Position numbers and translations under genes: made by a program. The notes under the pieces are model-generated. The model saw nothing but the letters and a program-made list of their open reading frames with translations. It made no database searches and was not told the DNA's origin. DNA of 64,000 bases from Maratus speciosus (Eukaryota; Arthropoda; Arachnida; Araneae; Salticidae). This document shows positions 35,160 to 47,269 of the stretch, piece after piece. The DNA is taken from assembly GCA_963932465.1 (NCBI GenBank), contig OZ010795.1, positions 476,212,806 to 476,276,805 of the forward strand. Reading direction: 5' to 3'. Position 1 is the first letter of the stretch; each line of letters starts with the position of its first letter.

Positions 35160-35305
35160 CAAGACCATCTTCGAGTTTCAAGTAGCACAGTTGACGTTTA
35201 TTCCAACAGAACGAAAAATGTTCAGTCCAAAACGACATTTTTCGGTATTTTGAAATAAATCTCAACTGCGCTACTCCAACCTTGAAGATGATTTATCCAG
35301 TTGAA
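35160..35305. repeat. hairpin with ~65-bp arms and almost no loop
   Basis: GACCATCTTCGAGTTTCAAG with GTAGCACAGTTGACGTTTAT (left, from about 35163) is mirrored by ATCTCAACTGCGCTACTCCA with CCTTGAAGATGAT (right, to about 35295). The centre lies near 35230 within CAGTCCAAAACGAC. Confidence 0.65.
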
Positions 35306-35837
35306 AAAAAACTTTCCTTCTCTTCATTATGACATAGGTACTTAAGACCTTTACTGTTATTTTATACATATTTATGGAAAGACAAAATTTGTCCCATTAT
35401 TTGTTATAAATTTAAAATTATGTTAAAACATTTTAAATGCAGTTTGCTTAATCGGCAGCACGATCCTTTGTCCGGTATGAATGGGCCTGTGTTGAATAAT
35501 AGTGCAATATATTTTCAAGTCTCATGGAAGAGTATTTTCCTGGTGTTATTTACACACTGCCAATTGGCCAATCCTGCCTCGATTGAGAACGCCTTCCTAC
35601 CTGTCCTATTGCACAAACATGCCACCAAGCGACTTAAACACTATATTTAAAAAAATATTTTTTCGACTAAACTAAACTGTTGTTTGAACATATTGCAACA
35701 TCATTAAGGCATCGCGCAAAAGAGCTGGAAATGACAGAAAATGTAAATTAGAGTGTTCAACTTAAATTATTAGTATTTCAGAGTCATCGCGAACGCATGG
35801 GCTAGGTAGTGTGACCTGAACTGTTGATTTAGATGTA

Positions 35838-36660
35838 CAGGGTGATTTTTTTTAAGTTGCGAAAATAAAACCCTATAACAAAACAACCACTGATCAAAAC
35901 GACTTGAAATTTCACCAGCATGCTCCCAAAGCAATGGGAATTTCTTAGGCGTGGTTAAAAAAACAACTTAAAATCGCACCGACAGATGGCGTTGTAAGTT
36001 AACAGAAACAAAGACTATCGTCAATAGGAGAAAACAATGGACGGTACTTTGAGAAAAAGAAATCTTTATTACTCAGATTAGGATTATAAGCCGCAATTTC
36101 GCAACAGCCTGGCCAGCTAAAGAAGTTACCTAAATAATACTGTGTATTGTGGTGGCGTTACAAACTTAGCTGACTTAAAGGCACGCATTGTGCACCAGAT
36201 CCATAGCATCCAGCCGGATACTCTTCGCTTTGTTGTGGAATATGTGGTTTCACGTTTCTAACTCGTCGCTGAAAACGCTCGACAGCACATTGAAAATCTC
36301 TTCCGTTAGTGGCGCAGTTCCGTATGAATGCTTTACTCCATATTTTATTTCGTTCTGTTTTTGCGAAAGTGTTCGTAGTTCCTTTTCCCAATTACTGCAT
36401 TCTGTACTTTTTTCATATGCGCAATAAAGTATTCTTTTTCTTAAAGTACCGTCCATTGTTTTCCTCCTACGAGCGACATTCTTTGTTTCTGTTCACTTAC
36501 AGCGCCATCTGTCGGTGCGATTTTAAGTTTTATTTTTTACCACGCCTAAAAAATTCCCATTACATTGAGAACATACTGCTGAAATTTCAGGTCATTTGGA
36601 TCAGTGGTTCTTTTGTTATAGGGTTTCACTTTCGCTACTTAAAAAAAAAAAATCACCCTG
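35838..36660. mobile_element. mariner-like element with ~240-bp inverted repeats
   Basis: The ends are CAGGGTGATTTTTTTTAAGT (35838) and the matching AATCACCCTG (ending 36660), each flanked by TA. The arms continue to about 36080 and from about 36420. Both arms contain ATGGACGGTACTTT followed by a basic frame (MDGTLRKR in each inward orientation). The centre keeps a plus-strand transposase C-terminus remnant. Length is 823 bp. Confidence 0.8.
36105..36310 (+). pseudogene. mariner-like (DDE_3) transposase C-terminal remnant
   Basis: On the plus strand the frame reads NTVYCGGVTNLADLKARI, then HSIQPDTLRFVVEYVVSRF, a stop, then ENARQHIENLF. The series LADLKARI, I-x2-I-x-P-D-x-LR, and HIENL is the usual C-terminal pattern of arthropod DDE_3 transposases of the DUF4817-associated type. 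Only the tail is left and it is interrupted. Its strand shows that the parent gene ran left to right. Confidence 0.6.
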
Positions 36661-36754
36661 TATATATCGAGAGATGTGGATGAACGTTGAAGATAGTGTA
36701 TGGTTGTCTGCCACTGAGAAGTTCACGAGAAGTCAGTATGCTTCGATGACAACA

Positions 36755-37610
36755 GAATGCGTCTTATGAACAATTTACGGTGTTTAAACGGGAATGAAGG
36801 GCCTACCTTTGTGAAGGTGTGTTTTTCTTAGTGTACAATAGTAGTTTGTATGGAGCGCAGTGCCACGACAGTGATGCGAGTTTGACAGCAGTGAGATCAA
36901 AAGTAATGAAGTTCAGCAGTGGACGATAAAATGTTACGTCAGCAAAAGAATAATAGATATTGCATCTACACGGCGGTGATGGACTGTAGAACTATATCAT
37001 GACAGTTAGCAAAACAGTCACAGGTGTATCAGTGTTTGGCTACAGCAATTCTTCGGCGTTTAATTCCGTTTTAATTTGGGGATCAGTGATGGCCTCATCT
37101 GCGTTAGATACCATACTGGTATATGTCACATTCCGGAATGCGTTATCCAACATTATACCGGAGGAATGCCGCTTGTGATGGTCTAGGGCACCAGTTGATG
37201 TCATGGACAACATCGGTTGCTAAGAATTGCGGATAATCTGGCAATCGCCGTATCAGGGTGGTTCTAGAAGCCGAAAACGTACAATTTCTTTAACGAATTC
37301 TTGGAGCTGAATTTCAACAGAACAATGGTCGTCTACATGTTGCTATGAATTTTCAAGCCTTCTTTTCAGCACAACGGATACAGATAATTCCCAGGCAAGC
37401 CTATTAAGCAAATATGTCGTCTGTTGAACGGTTCTGTGATTTCGACGTCGGCGTCTCATTCTTTACACTTGTCCGTAGCTAGGGAGCTGAACTTTCGATT
37501 TGGATAGAAGCAATCTTGTGCGCTCTCGCTTAGGTATAGACTCAAAATATGTTTGACTCAATTCCACTTCGTATAGAAGCACGTACTGCTGCACGTGGTG
37601 GCTTCACCAA
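36755..37610 (+). pseudogene. Tc1-like transposase fossil, copy A
   Basis: Fragments in several frames follow the order of a Tc1 transposase. Near the start is SYEQFTVFKRE. Midway come FNSVLIWGSVMAS and a TFRNALSNIIPEE-like segment. The second catalytic Asp region reads FQQNNGRLHVAMNFQAFFSAQ, with Asp replaced by Asn. The end is ARTAARGGFTKY (near 37600), the common Tc1 C-terminus. Many stops and frameshifts are present. It is related to copy B at 50.4-51.5 kb. It starts within 100 bp of the end of the preceding mariner-like element. Confidence 0.7.
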
Positions 37611-37639
37611 ATACTTACTTTCTACATTCACTATAGTTT

Positions 37640-38459
37640 TATTGCTAGGTAAATTTAATCATCCATTTTTATTAATATAGGCTGCTTGTGGTATACATTT
37701 CATGCGCTTCTGATGAGTCCTTCGTGATGTTGAAATTTCATTAAACACTGCAGTTTACAGTTTATGTTTATAATTTACATTCTTAGTATGAATCGCAATT
37801 ATTTCAACAAATTAAATAAAATTATTATATATATTTTTTTCTAAATGCAGAATGGATTTATAATATTTTCTTCGCAAAATCAATATCTCCATGCAATGCA
37901 GACGAACACGTCGGATAGCCGCTCGGTTATTTACCTATTTGTGTGTAATTTTTAATCTTCAGTCCCCTTGTAAAGTTTTAATGAAGAATTTCATTCTTAA
38001 GAGATATCAGTTAAATAACAACAAATAAAATCTCAAATTAAGCAAATTAAAGCGAAGCTTTTGCTCACATATATTAATTAATTTCGGCTCTTTGACACAC
38101 AAGATTTAACAAAATCATTCTATCTTTTAATTCATGTATCAATATTAATTTACCAACAACAATATTCAAATTTAATTATTTATTCTTCTTCAACTTTACG
38201 CTTGTCTATTTGCTTGTTTGTAAAGAAAACGAAGTTGCAAATTACAAATTAATTATGTTATTTTGAAGCGAACTTGGTGAGAAGAAACAGAAAGCAAGTG
38301 AAATCGATTTATATAAGCCAATGTTTACCTTAAATTAAATTACTCAAATACATTGCTTTAATATAATTACATTTTCTTGCATCTCATTGAACCATTTTTA
38401 ACGATAGAGAGAAGGATAATTTTTTTAATTAAAAATGAATGATATTAAAATGACTTTTT
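37640..38459. other. A+T-rich DNA, no feature recognised
   Basis: No coding motif, inverted repeat or tandem array was found. Confidence 0.5.
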
Positions 38460-39215
38460 TAAGTAATCTTGTACCTTTTAAACTTGCTGAATGTCAGCAA
38501 AAACATTCAAAGTTTCAATTAGTGCTTCTTCAAAACCTTTTTATGTATAAACATGAAATTTTGACAATTAATTAAACTGATTTTGCTTTTTAATATACTA
38601 TTATTACAAAATGACCAGTCTTTCACAGAACTTTTGCATTGTTGAAATTAAAATAGCTCTTTTTTTTTTACTCCGTAAGTCATTGCGCGCATGATATCAT
38701 CAGAACGTATGTATGGATTGTCATAAAATTTGATATAATTAATAAAAATATATGTATTTTTAAAAGGATCTCCTCTCAGATCGAATTTATTTTATTAACC
38801 ATGTAACAAAAAATATTTTTGTGATAAAAAATATACATTTTTTAATGAATAAAATTATTCGTAACTAAAAAATTTGCAATTGTAAATCTTTAAAAGCAAT
38901 TCATTTTAAACGCACAAATGTGCTTATCATGTATTTGAAATTTTATAGCAATCCATACATATGTTCTCAAGATATCATGCGCGCAATGATTTACAGAGTA
39001 ATCAAAAGAGTTATTTTAAATTCAATAATCCACAAATTCTGTAAAAGGCTAGTCAGTTTCTGATGGTAGTATATTAAAATATCTAATCTGTTTAATCAAG
39101 AGTCAAAATTTAATGTTTATACATAAAAAAGTTTGAGCCATATACCAATTCAAACTTTGAAAGTTTTGGCTGATTTTCGTAGCGTTTAAAAGGCACAAGA
39201 CCCCTTAATTAAGGT
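38460..39215. repeat. foldback element, arms ~285 bp
   Basis: The left arm (about 38460-38745) and right arm (about 38930-39215) are diverged reverse complements. Matching blocks include TTGTACCTTTTAAAC / GTTTAAAAGGCACAAG, TTTATGTATAAACAT / ATGTTTATACATAAA, and GCGCGCATGATATCAT / GATATCATGCGCGC. The loop is about 185 bp. No gene. Confidence 0.75.
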
Positions 39216-39830
39216 AATCAGAGTATCCAACCCGGGTTACTCGGTTACAGAACATATTACCAATGTACAGAATATAGATAAAAAGCTCTTTTTATTGAAA
39301 ACTTTTATAGGTATGATCATTTAATGTTTTCTTTTATCTGCCCACCAACTGACCCAAACACATTTTTTATGAAAGATATTTATCTCTGCCGATATTTAAC
39401 TATCGTGTCCTCAATTTTTTGGCATGTCCTGCAAAATCTGTTGCATAGAAAAACATGAATGTTGTTAGTTCAATAAGAAATGTATCACAATCATGTTGAA
39501 GGAAACAGTATTTAAATAGAAAAATTATTTTATGCACTATTTAACGCTGATTTTATTGAATCAAAAATTATGCGCAGCAATTTAACAATCTTTTGCATGT
39601 GTATACATGACTAAATTGTTGTATACAGGGCCCAATCATTTTTTAATTTGAGAATTTTTAATGTTTTTTTTTTTCCTTTGCAAATTTTTTCATGAACTGA
39701 ATACAGATTTAATTCATGTTTTCAAATAGCCGTTTTTTTACTGTTGTCAGAGTTAAAAAAACAAATAATATATCTTAACAATGTATTTTCAATTGAAATA
39801 TACTCTACTATTTAAGAGTGAATATTAAAT
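39216..39830. other. A+T-rich DNA, no feature recognised
   Basis: Sequence between the foldback and the hairpin-ended element; only chance frames. Confidence 0.5.
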
Positions 39831-40559
39831 AAACGGCCAAGTGCGAGTATTACTCGTGCACAGAGGGTTCCGTACAGTAATATACGAATTAGTAACTATA
39901 TTATTAAAAAAAAAAATCCCTGCCAGCTCGGGCCTACAGGTGGAGGTAAATTTCGAAGTTAAGTGCTAAATTCACCAACAAAACTTAAATCAATATTAGA
40001 GATAAGCCCAGTTCCTTCACTAAGAATGAACTTTAGGAAGCTAAACATTTTGTGAAAATTCTAATATACACGAATACACACACGCATGTATATAGAATAG
40101 GTTTAAAAAATAGCTAAAGCAAATTCAGAGAACTTCAAAGTGTTAAAATAAGTTAATATTTCCATAGTCGGGTTTTTATCATGTTTTAATGCGTTTCTTC
40201 AAACTCACATGACGTTGAATATTCACCTGTTGGGTTCCATTTTATTTCCAATATGACGCAATATTTTGTTTATGTTTTTAATTCGTCAAACTAATTATTT
40301 CATTTTGAGTTTCCATGCGGAAATCTTGCTCTAGAAAACTTATGACGTACTATTCAATTTGTTTTTAATTCGTGAAACTATTTAATTAATTTAATATTTC
40401 ACATGAAGAAAATTTTGCAGTAGAAAAAGCAATTGTTGTGGTGAGAATTTTATTGCTTTTTTTTATTGTTGGCAACTGCTATAACGAAAAATATTTATTT
40501 TTTCCTGTCATTGTTGTGTAAGAGCTGGTTTTATAGAATCATGTTAAGACGGTATTCAA

Positions 40560-40705
40560 AATTTTGAACCCTCCCCATTTCCATTCCCTTGGGCCGATTT
40601 TGCCCATTTTCAATCCCAGCCGAGATATTAACCATCTCAAAGTTGTTGGCGAGTTTGAAGACGATCCGCGCATAATTGCGACTTTTATCGTGCGGACAAA
40701 ATTTA

Positions 40706-40740
<35 letters not shown>

Positions 40741-40860
40741 TTTTAGGTGGGGGTTGTTTTGGGTTCCTGGGGTCCTATAATGAAAAGTTATGAAGGAATT
40801 TTTCAAAAGTCGCACCATGGTAACGACTGCAATAGGTAGTATTTCTTACGAAATCTACCT
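40560..40860 (-). repeat. single-unit relative of the 25-kb array, inverted
   Basis: On the minus strand it opens with AGGTAGATTTCGT...ACTACCTATTGCAGTCGTT. It is followed about 90 bp later by a (TA)n tract (about 40711-40736), then GCAATTATGCGCGGATCG and AACTCGCCAACAAC. This is the same order as the header, (TA)n and first unit of the array at 24977-26935. Confidence 0.65.
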
Positions 40861-41284
40861 AAAATCCGTTGCTAAAAGAATACGAAGACTCTGTAAAAAA
40901 CTATACCACGTAGGTTTGGTGATAGCTGTATAAATTAGAAAACTATAAATGGATATACCATAAAGTTCAAAGAGATATGGGACCTAAATAATATCAAATA
41001 TAGCTATTATGTCTAACTCTTTTTTTAATCTTATCCTAATCTGTTTAAAATTAACTTAATTCGGTACTGACAATAAAAGTAGTATGTATTTACACTTCAT
41101 TTGGTATTTCATACAGCTAAATTCAGCGTAGTAGTAATCTTTTCTTTTTATAGTGTACCTAAAGAAAAACCCTTGTTCAAAATTTAAACTTAGCACTGTG
41201 CTAAGCGTGCTTCGAAAGGACGTGGCAAAGTTGCAACGCCTCTTTAGCCCGTGCCGCGTTTTTCCATATAGGTTTTTAAATTAA

Positions 41285-41557
41285 CCTTTAAAGACACGGT
41301 AGGCGTATTGAGAAAACCACTCAATGTAAACTAGTTGCGAATCCAATAGTATTTATGTGATTAATTCTCATTAATTTAGTCGGTTTGCAACAATTTGACG
41401 TTTATTGCTTTTGTACTGCTACTGGGCATTGCATTACACAAATATATCCTTAAAATTTGATATCTGGGCTTTAAAAGTCCCCCCCCCCCTCCCGATGGTA
41501 CATAGTGTACGCCGTCCCTGTCATTATGCATGTCCAAACCGTCCGTGTCTTTAAGGG
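41285..41557. mobile_element. MITE flanked by TTAA, piggyBac-like
   Basis: The ends are CCTTTAAAGACACGGTAGGC (41285) and inverted CCGTCCGTGTCTTTAAGGG (ending 41557). TTAA lies at 41281-41284 and 41558-41561. CCTTTAA-type ends with TTAA targets are typical of piggyBac-derived MITEs. Length 273 bp, non-coding; it contains a run of C near 41479-41491. Confidence 0.8.
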
Positions 41558-42179
41558 TTAATATATCGGCTAATTACCGACGATTTTTTCCGAAATTCGT
41601 GATCAACAATGCTTTTATATTCCTGCTACAATAGGTACCACTCAACACTTTTGCTGAATGCCCGCAAATCGCATTTTGTGTGTGACGGAAAAATGCGATT
41701 ATCTCTAAAACTGTGTGACCTAGGGTATCGTTATAATTTTCCTGCAAGTTTTAAATTATCGTCTACTAGCTCTAAATTTTTCATAATTTTATTTTCAGTA
41801 GATTCGGAATTAGATGAGTGGAACATGTTTTTGCACTACATTTTTGACCATAACTTTGAAAACCTAATACCTAAGATTAAATTAAATATATTTTTCAGTT
41901 CAGCGTTACGGAAGCTTTCGCATGATACCCCACTCGATATACAAAGAAAAGATTTTTTTTTTCAAGTAACTTAATTAACCCCTCTACATTTTTCCTAAAT
42001 ATAATTATGAATATTTATTAATCTGTAAATATGTGGATCAATAGTCTTTATTACTTACCCAATTTGAACTTTTCACGTTCCATAGTTTAAGAGTAAAAGG
42101 ACTGTGGCAGACGGACCGACAGACACATGAGTGATCTTATAATGGTTCCGTTTTTACTTTTTAAGTACGGAACCCTAAA

Positions 42180-42511
42180 AACAAAGAAACTTTAAAATAC
42201 TTAAACTATTACGTGCGAAAATCATTTAATGGTGACTATTACGTTATATTTAAAACTATATTGTGCATTTTCATGGATTGAAGTATCGTTTTAACTCTAT
42301 ATAATGGAAAGTTTTAAATAAAAAAATTACCTCTATTTCAACATTTTTTGGAAATCTAATTTTGACTTTAAAATTTATTTGAAACATTTATTTATTTTAT
42401 TTTCAACATAATTATTTTTTTCCCTGCGCTGCCAAACTTTTAAAAGAAACGGCAAATATATACTTCGGCATCAATACACTATTTATTAACATTAATACTT
42501 GAACACTAAAA

Positions 42512-42546
<35 letters not shown>

Positions 42547-42920
42547 AGTTTAAATACACATTATCCAAAAGAATCACAAAAATGTACCCTCTATTGCTTG
42601 TCATTGCTGGTGAGACGGACATAATTTCAACATTGATTTGGCCACTATTTTTAAGAAATGCTATACTCTTTCAGATTTACACTTTTTTGAAGCTGTTTAT
42701 ATTCATAAATTTAGAAACTCCTGCTCAATGCTTTTTGGAGTGTACCTTATATCTTACATTTCTGGGTTGATTTATTGTGTCACGTTGCATCACACCTGGC
42801 TTAATCTCAATGGTTAATGGAACATGTTGGTTTTTATGTGAATTGCTTACTGTCATTTGGGTTTTCGACTTCAATTTCACGACTTTGGGAGTTGCCAGTT
42901 TTATTTAAATTTATTAACAA
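42180..42920. other. A+T-rich DNA with an (AAAT)n microsatellite
   Basis: About ten AAAT/ATAA units lie at about 42509-42548. No coding motif was found; the 62-aa frame at 42582-42770 is hydrophobic and unassigned. Confidence 0.6.
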
Positions 42921-42921
42921 C

Positions 42922-45900
42922 TAGCAAACCCCGCGGCTTTGCTCTCGTAATAGATGAAATATGCCAAGTGATATTTGAATGACTACTTTTTATTAGAAGA
43001 ACACATTTTGAAATAATTCAAACATTACAAATTAAGCCACAGTTTGACTAAACTTCATTATAAAAGTGCAATAGACAGAAATGAGATTTTAATTAATAAA
43101 AACTAAAACTAATTCCAATTAAATGATAATTTAGAAAGTATTTTGAGAGTTTTATGCTCATTTCAGTATTCATTTGAAGTTTTGAATTTTTTAGAAAGCA
43201 TCTTAACACATTTACATCTTAAAATTAACCATCATGTCAAATTCCGAAATTATTGTCTAACAGTCTACCACTTCTCTGGTGTTAGTGGCACCAACATAAA
43301 ATGCCAAAACAGAGTTGAAATAGAATGTCTCGAAAAATATTGAAACAGAGACTGTCACCATTAATTTTCCAACATTAACCTTGAAATAGGTTGGTATTTC
43401 CTAATATTAAATAGAAAACGGAATTTAGATGTTTTTAAAGGCTTTCTTGTCGTTCCTGCCAACCAGGTAGTAGTGAAACCGGCATAAAATATAGCCCGTA
43501 TACGATAAGGGACTATCACTCTTGATTTGCAACCAATAACCTCTGTAATCGGTTTATTATTTCCAGAGATTCCATAGAAATCGTAATTTAGGACTCTTTT
43601 AGAATGCTTTTCGCTCCTTGCCTTCTCTTCACCCCTTATTAATTTCGAATTTATTTTCGACTGTTCATAGAGGACATTAATATTTTATAAGTAGCTATCG
43701 TGCTATATTTAAAGTTTCTAGCTTCTTCAATACCGCAGATATCGCAATTTAGAAAGTTTTTTGCTCCTGCAATCCTCGACATAAAATATAGCTTATGTTT
43801 CAGCAGTTTCTATTACCATCAATTTGCAACCATTATGTTTGAAATCGGTTTCGTATTTCATACGATTGCATAAAAATCGTAATTTAGAACGCTTTTAGAA
43901 CGCTTTTCGCTCACTTCATCCTTTTAAATTTGGAATTTTCTTTCGGCAATTCTTAGAAAGCATTTGCATCTTTGAAGTAATTACCATTCCAAATTTAAAA
44001 TGTTAGACCCCCTTAAGTAACACATAAAACGCAATTTTGAACATTTTTTGCTCCTGTAACCCCAGGTGGTAGTGACAAAAACGTAAAATATAGGCTATGT
44101 TGGAGCGGGAACTGTCCCCATCAATTTGAAATCATTACTTCTGAAATCGGTTTATATTTCCCGAGATTGCGTAGAAATCGCTATTTAGAAAGTTTTTAGA
44201 ACGCTTTTCGTTCATTTTCACTCCTTTTAAATTTCAAATGTTTAAGGAACTTTTCTCAAATATTATTTACATCTCATAAGTAATTACCATGCCAAATTTC
44301 AAGTTGCTAGCCCCTTCAGTATCACAAAAATCACAATTTAGAATGCTTTTTAAAATGCAACCGCAAGGTGGTAGTGATGCCGACATGAAATAGATCCTAT
44401 ATTGGAGCAAGGGCTGTAATCATCAATTTCCAACCATTACTTTTGAAATCGGCTGGGTACTTTATGAGATTGCGCAGAAATCGCAATTTAGAACGTTTTT
44501 CGTCCATTTTCACCCCTTTTAAATTTCGGATTATTTAGGAAATGTTCTTAGAGATATTTATATGTTTTATATCTTATAACTAACTACCATACCTAGTTTC
44601 AAGTTTCTATCCCCTGCAGTATTACAAAAAACGCAATTTAGATCGTTTTTTGCGCCTTCACCCTCTTTGGGGTAGTGGCACCGACATGAAATACAACCTG
44701 TGTTGAAGCGAGGGCTGTCACCATCGTTGTCACACAATTATTTTTTTAAATCGGTTCGCTACTTCCTGAGATTGCGTAGAAATCACAATTTAGAAAGTTT
44801 TTTTATAACTCTTTTCGCTCATTTTCACCCCTTTAAATTTTCGATTTTTTAGGAAATGTTCTTAGAGATCATTTGTATCTTATTAATAACTGTCCTGCCT
44901 AATTTCAGGATTCTAGACCCTTCAGTAACGCACAAATCGTAATTTAGGACTTTTTTGCTTCTGCAACCCCTAGGTGGTAGTGACACTGGCATGAAATAGA
45001 ACCTATGTTGGAGCAAGGGCTGTCCTCATCATTTTGACTTTGAAATCGGTTTGCTACTTCTTGAGATTGCGTAAAAATCGCCATTTAGAATGTTTTTTAG
45101 AACGCTTCTTGCGCATTTTCACCCCTATTAAATTCCGATTTTTTTAAGAAATGTTCTTAGAGATCATTTATATCTTATAAGTAACTACCATTCCAAATTT
45201 AGTGTATCTGGGCCCTTTAGTAACACAAAAATGGCAATTTCGAACGTTTTTTTGCTCCTGCACCCTCTTTAGTGGTAGTGGCACCGACATAAAATGTAGT
45301 CTATGTTGGAGCAAGTGTTGTTGCCATCATTTTGACACCATTATTTGTGAGATAGGTTTGATATTTCTTGAGATTACGTAGAAATTGCCATTTAGAACGT
45401 TTTTTAGGACGCTTTTTGCGCATTTTCACCCCTTTTAAATTTCGAATTTTTTAAGAAATGTTCTTAGAGTTAATTTATTTCTAATAAGTAACTACCATGC
45501 CAAATGCAATGTATCTGGACCCTTCAGTAACACAAAAATCGCAATTTCGAACGTTTTTATGTTCCTGCACCCCTTTAGGGGTAGTGGCACCGACATAAAA
45601 TGTAACCTATGTTGGAGCAAGGGTTGTCACCATCAGTTTGACTTCATTATTTTTGAAATCGATTTGGTACTTCCTGAAATTGCGTAAAAATCGCTATTTA
45701 GAACATTTTTTAGAACGCTTTTCGCGCATTTTCACCCTTTTTTAATTCCGATTTTTCTATGAAATGTCCTTAGAGATCATTAGTATCTTATGAGTAACTA
45801 CCATTCCAAATTCCATGTTTCTAGGCCCTTTAGTAACACAAAAATCGCATTTTTAGAACGTGTTTTGCTCCTGCACCCCCTTTTGGTCAGTGGCACCAAC

Positions 45901-46075
45901 ATAAAATATAGCATATGTTCTAAGTTGGACTAACACCATCATTTTTATACCATTACTTTTGGAATCCGTTCGGTAGTTCCAGAGCTTACTTCCTACAAAT
46001 AAACAATTTTTACCTCTTTATAATATTAAGTATAGAAGTATAGATAGATATAGATTAGTACAGATAGATATAGAT
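42922..46075 (+). repeat. element with ~300-bp tandem array and TTTATAATATTA tail
   Basis: The head is CTAGCAAACCCCGCGGCTTT near 42922. The tail is CTCTTTATAATATTAAGTAT with ATAGATAGATATAG repeats (46011-46075). Between lie about nine units with anchors TAACTACCAT or variants near 43692, 43978, 44281, 44581, 44886, 45182, 45489 and 45795, mean spacing about 300 bp. Each unit contains two AAATCGCAATTTAGAACG-like blocks about 150 bp apart, so the basic repeat may be about 150 bp. Head and tail recall widespread arthropod non-autonomous repeats of uncertain class. Confidence 0.75.
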
Positions 46076-46477
46076 ATAGATGATGATACGAGTCCAAGTT
46101 GCACACGAAACGAACATATTATAATTTCCATGCTATTCCATTTGTATACTGTTTGTTTAAACGTTGGTTCTTTAGTGTTCAATTTTCCACACAAGTTTTT
46201 ATTTCTTTAATTATGTGGTTTTTATATGCAAAATATTCCGCTGATCTCGTGGGTTACATTTATAAATCATGAACTTTTAAGCTTCCGCTTGTAAAAATGT
46301 CGTCATATTTAAAATGAAACATGCAGAAAACTTTAAATATGTCAGAAACTTAAATATTACTTTTTGCGATTTCATAAAATGGCGTAAATTCCAAAATTTT
46401 GTCCGTCCATAATTCCCTTTCCCAAATATTTCTTTCTTTCTTTGCAGGGTGAGAGGAAAAATTAAATGAATTAATGT

Positions 46478-46710
46478 AATTTCAAAATTAGATTCAACAT
46501 TACACATCGGACTATATTACCAGATTAATATTTGTATGTAATTATGTTAATAGTAAATCAATTTACAGATATTTTACACCAAAGCATGCTTCTTTAAGAA
46601 TTATCGTAATGCTGTATGATTTCACTTATGCTACAGCTGATTAATATATTATCACTGCTTCTAAAATGTTCTTTTACATTATCAATTAACTTAAAGTCGA
46701 ATACTCTGAA
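46478..46710 (+). repeat. inverted-repeat family copy 1 (left outer arm)
   Basis: The sequence with AATTAGATTCAACATTACAC, CATCGGACTATATTACCAG and CACCAAAGCATGCTTC matches, as reverse complement, about 51775-52025. Copies of the same family in either orientation are also at 49403, 49985, 51530 and 60420. Confidence 0.75.
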
Positions 46711-46714
46711 TATA

Positions 46715-47231
46715 CAGGTTGTTCAAAATTTATCTTTACAACTTTGATTCTGCATAAAACATAAACGATATACGAGAGAAAAGTCGGGTTTTGTGTGCGT
46801 ATAACAGCAACTCGTTAAGTTTTACTTGTACTAAAAAGAATGTTTTCGTTTTCAGAGACGGCCCAGTAAGATCCATAACTGGTGATGGCTACACCGGAGG
46901 AAAAAGCTCAGTGTGCGGCTTGGTTCATAGAGTCGAAGTCAGATACACAAGTCGAAAGGAATTTCCGAACAAAATACAGGCGCAACTGAGGCACAGAATT
47001 ACTGTGGTCATCTCTACAATTGATGCTCCAAAGAATATGGCAAGAGGTTGAATACCGTCTCGGCATCGTTCGTGTAATCAAAAAATCAAAAGTACTCATT
47101 AGGAGCTCGTCTAGCATCACATAAAACTTTGGAACTTGCTGTTCATTATACCATAAATAGATTTTTGTTATCTAATTTCAATTAAGTTTTATGGAGGATC
47201 AAATTTGTAAATATATATTTGGGACAGCCTG
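46715..47231 (+). mobile_element. internally deleted mariner-like element (MITE)
   Basis: The ends are CAGGTTGTTCAAAATTTATC (46715) and the inverted AATATATATTTGGGACAGCCTG (ending 47231), with TA on each side. Inside are the N-terminal DNA-binding start and the C-terminal end of one transposase with the catalytic middle missing. The element inserted just inside the left outer arm of the inverted-repeat family. Confidence 0.8.
46885..47100 (+). pseudogene. deletion remnant of a DUF4817-type transposase
   Basis: The ATG at 46885 starts MATPEEKAQCAAWFIESKSD, then TQVERNFRTKYRRN and TGA at 46987-46989. From family knowledge, an E-K-A-x-C-x2-W-F-I-E...V-x-RNFR-x-KY start is the DUF4817 helix-turn-helix of arthropod mariner-like transposases. 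Downstream, in another frame, LQRIWQEVEYRLGIVRVIKK matches the usual C-terminal WQE-x-(D/E)-YR-x-(D/G) segment. About 250 codons of catalytic domain are absent, so the element must rely on a transposase made elsewhere. Confidence 0.75.
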
Positions 47232-47269
47232 TATAATAGGAAATTATTATCTATCATTAAGTCAAAGAA

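Larger units (their letters stand above)
39835..42177 (+). mobile_element. hairpin-ended, helitron-like non-autonomous element
   Basis: The left end reads CGGCCAAGTGCGAGTATTAC with a GTGCGAGTATTACTCGTGCAC palindrome, then CAGAGGGTTCCGTAC (about 39863-39877). The right end has a GACGGACCGACAGACACA tract, then a hairpin with GGTTCCGT as one stem side and ACGGAACCCT (42167-42176) as the other, followed by AAAAA. The 5' copy of the stem (AGGGTTCCGTAC) is the partner of the 3' ACGGAACCCT. A terminal hairpin with CTAA after it, plus a subterminal copy, fits helitron-derived elements; that class assignment is inference. Two other repeats are inserted (40560-40860 and 41285-41557). Confidence 0.6.

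Noticed and set aside
36250..36456. Minus-strand frame starting MDGTLRKRILYCAYEK as a gene
   Set aside because: Its start lies in the inverted arm of the mariner-like element and the transposase remnant in the centre reads on the opposite strand; it is more likely an arm-derived frame.
40531..40818. 95-aa minus frame
   Set aside because: It reads through the (TA)n tract of the repeat at 40560-40860, and equivalent positions in the 25-kb array are not open, so coding is unlikely.
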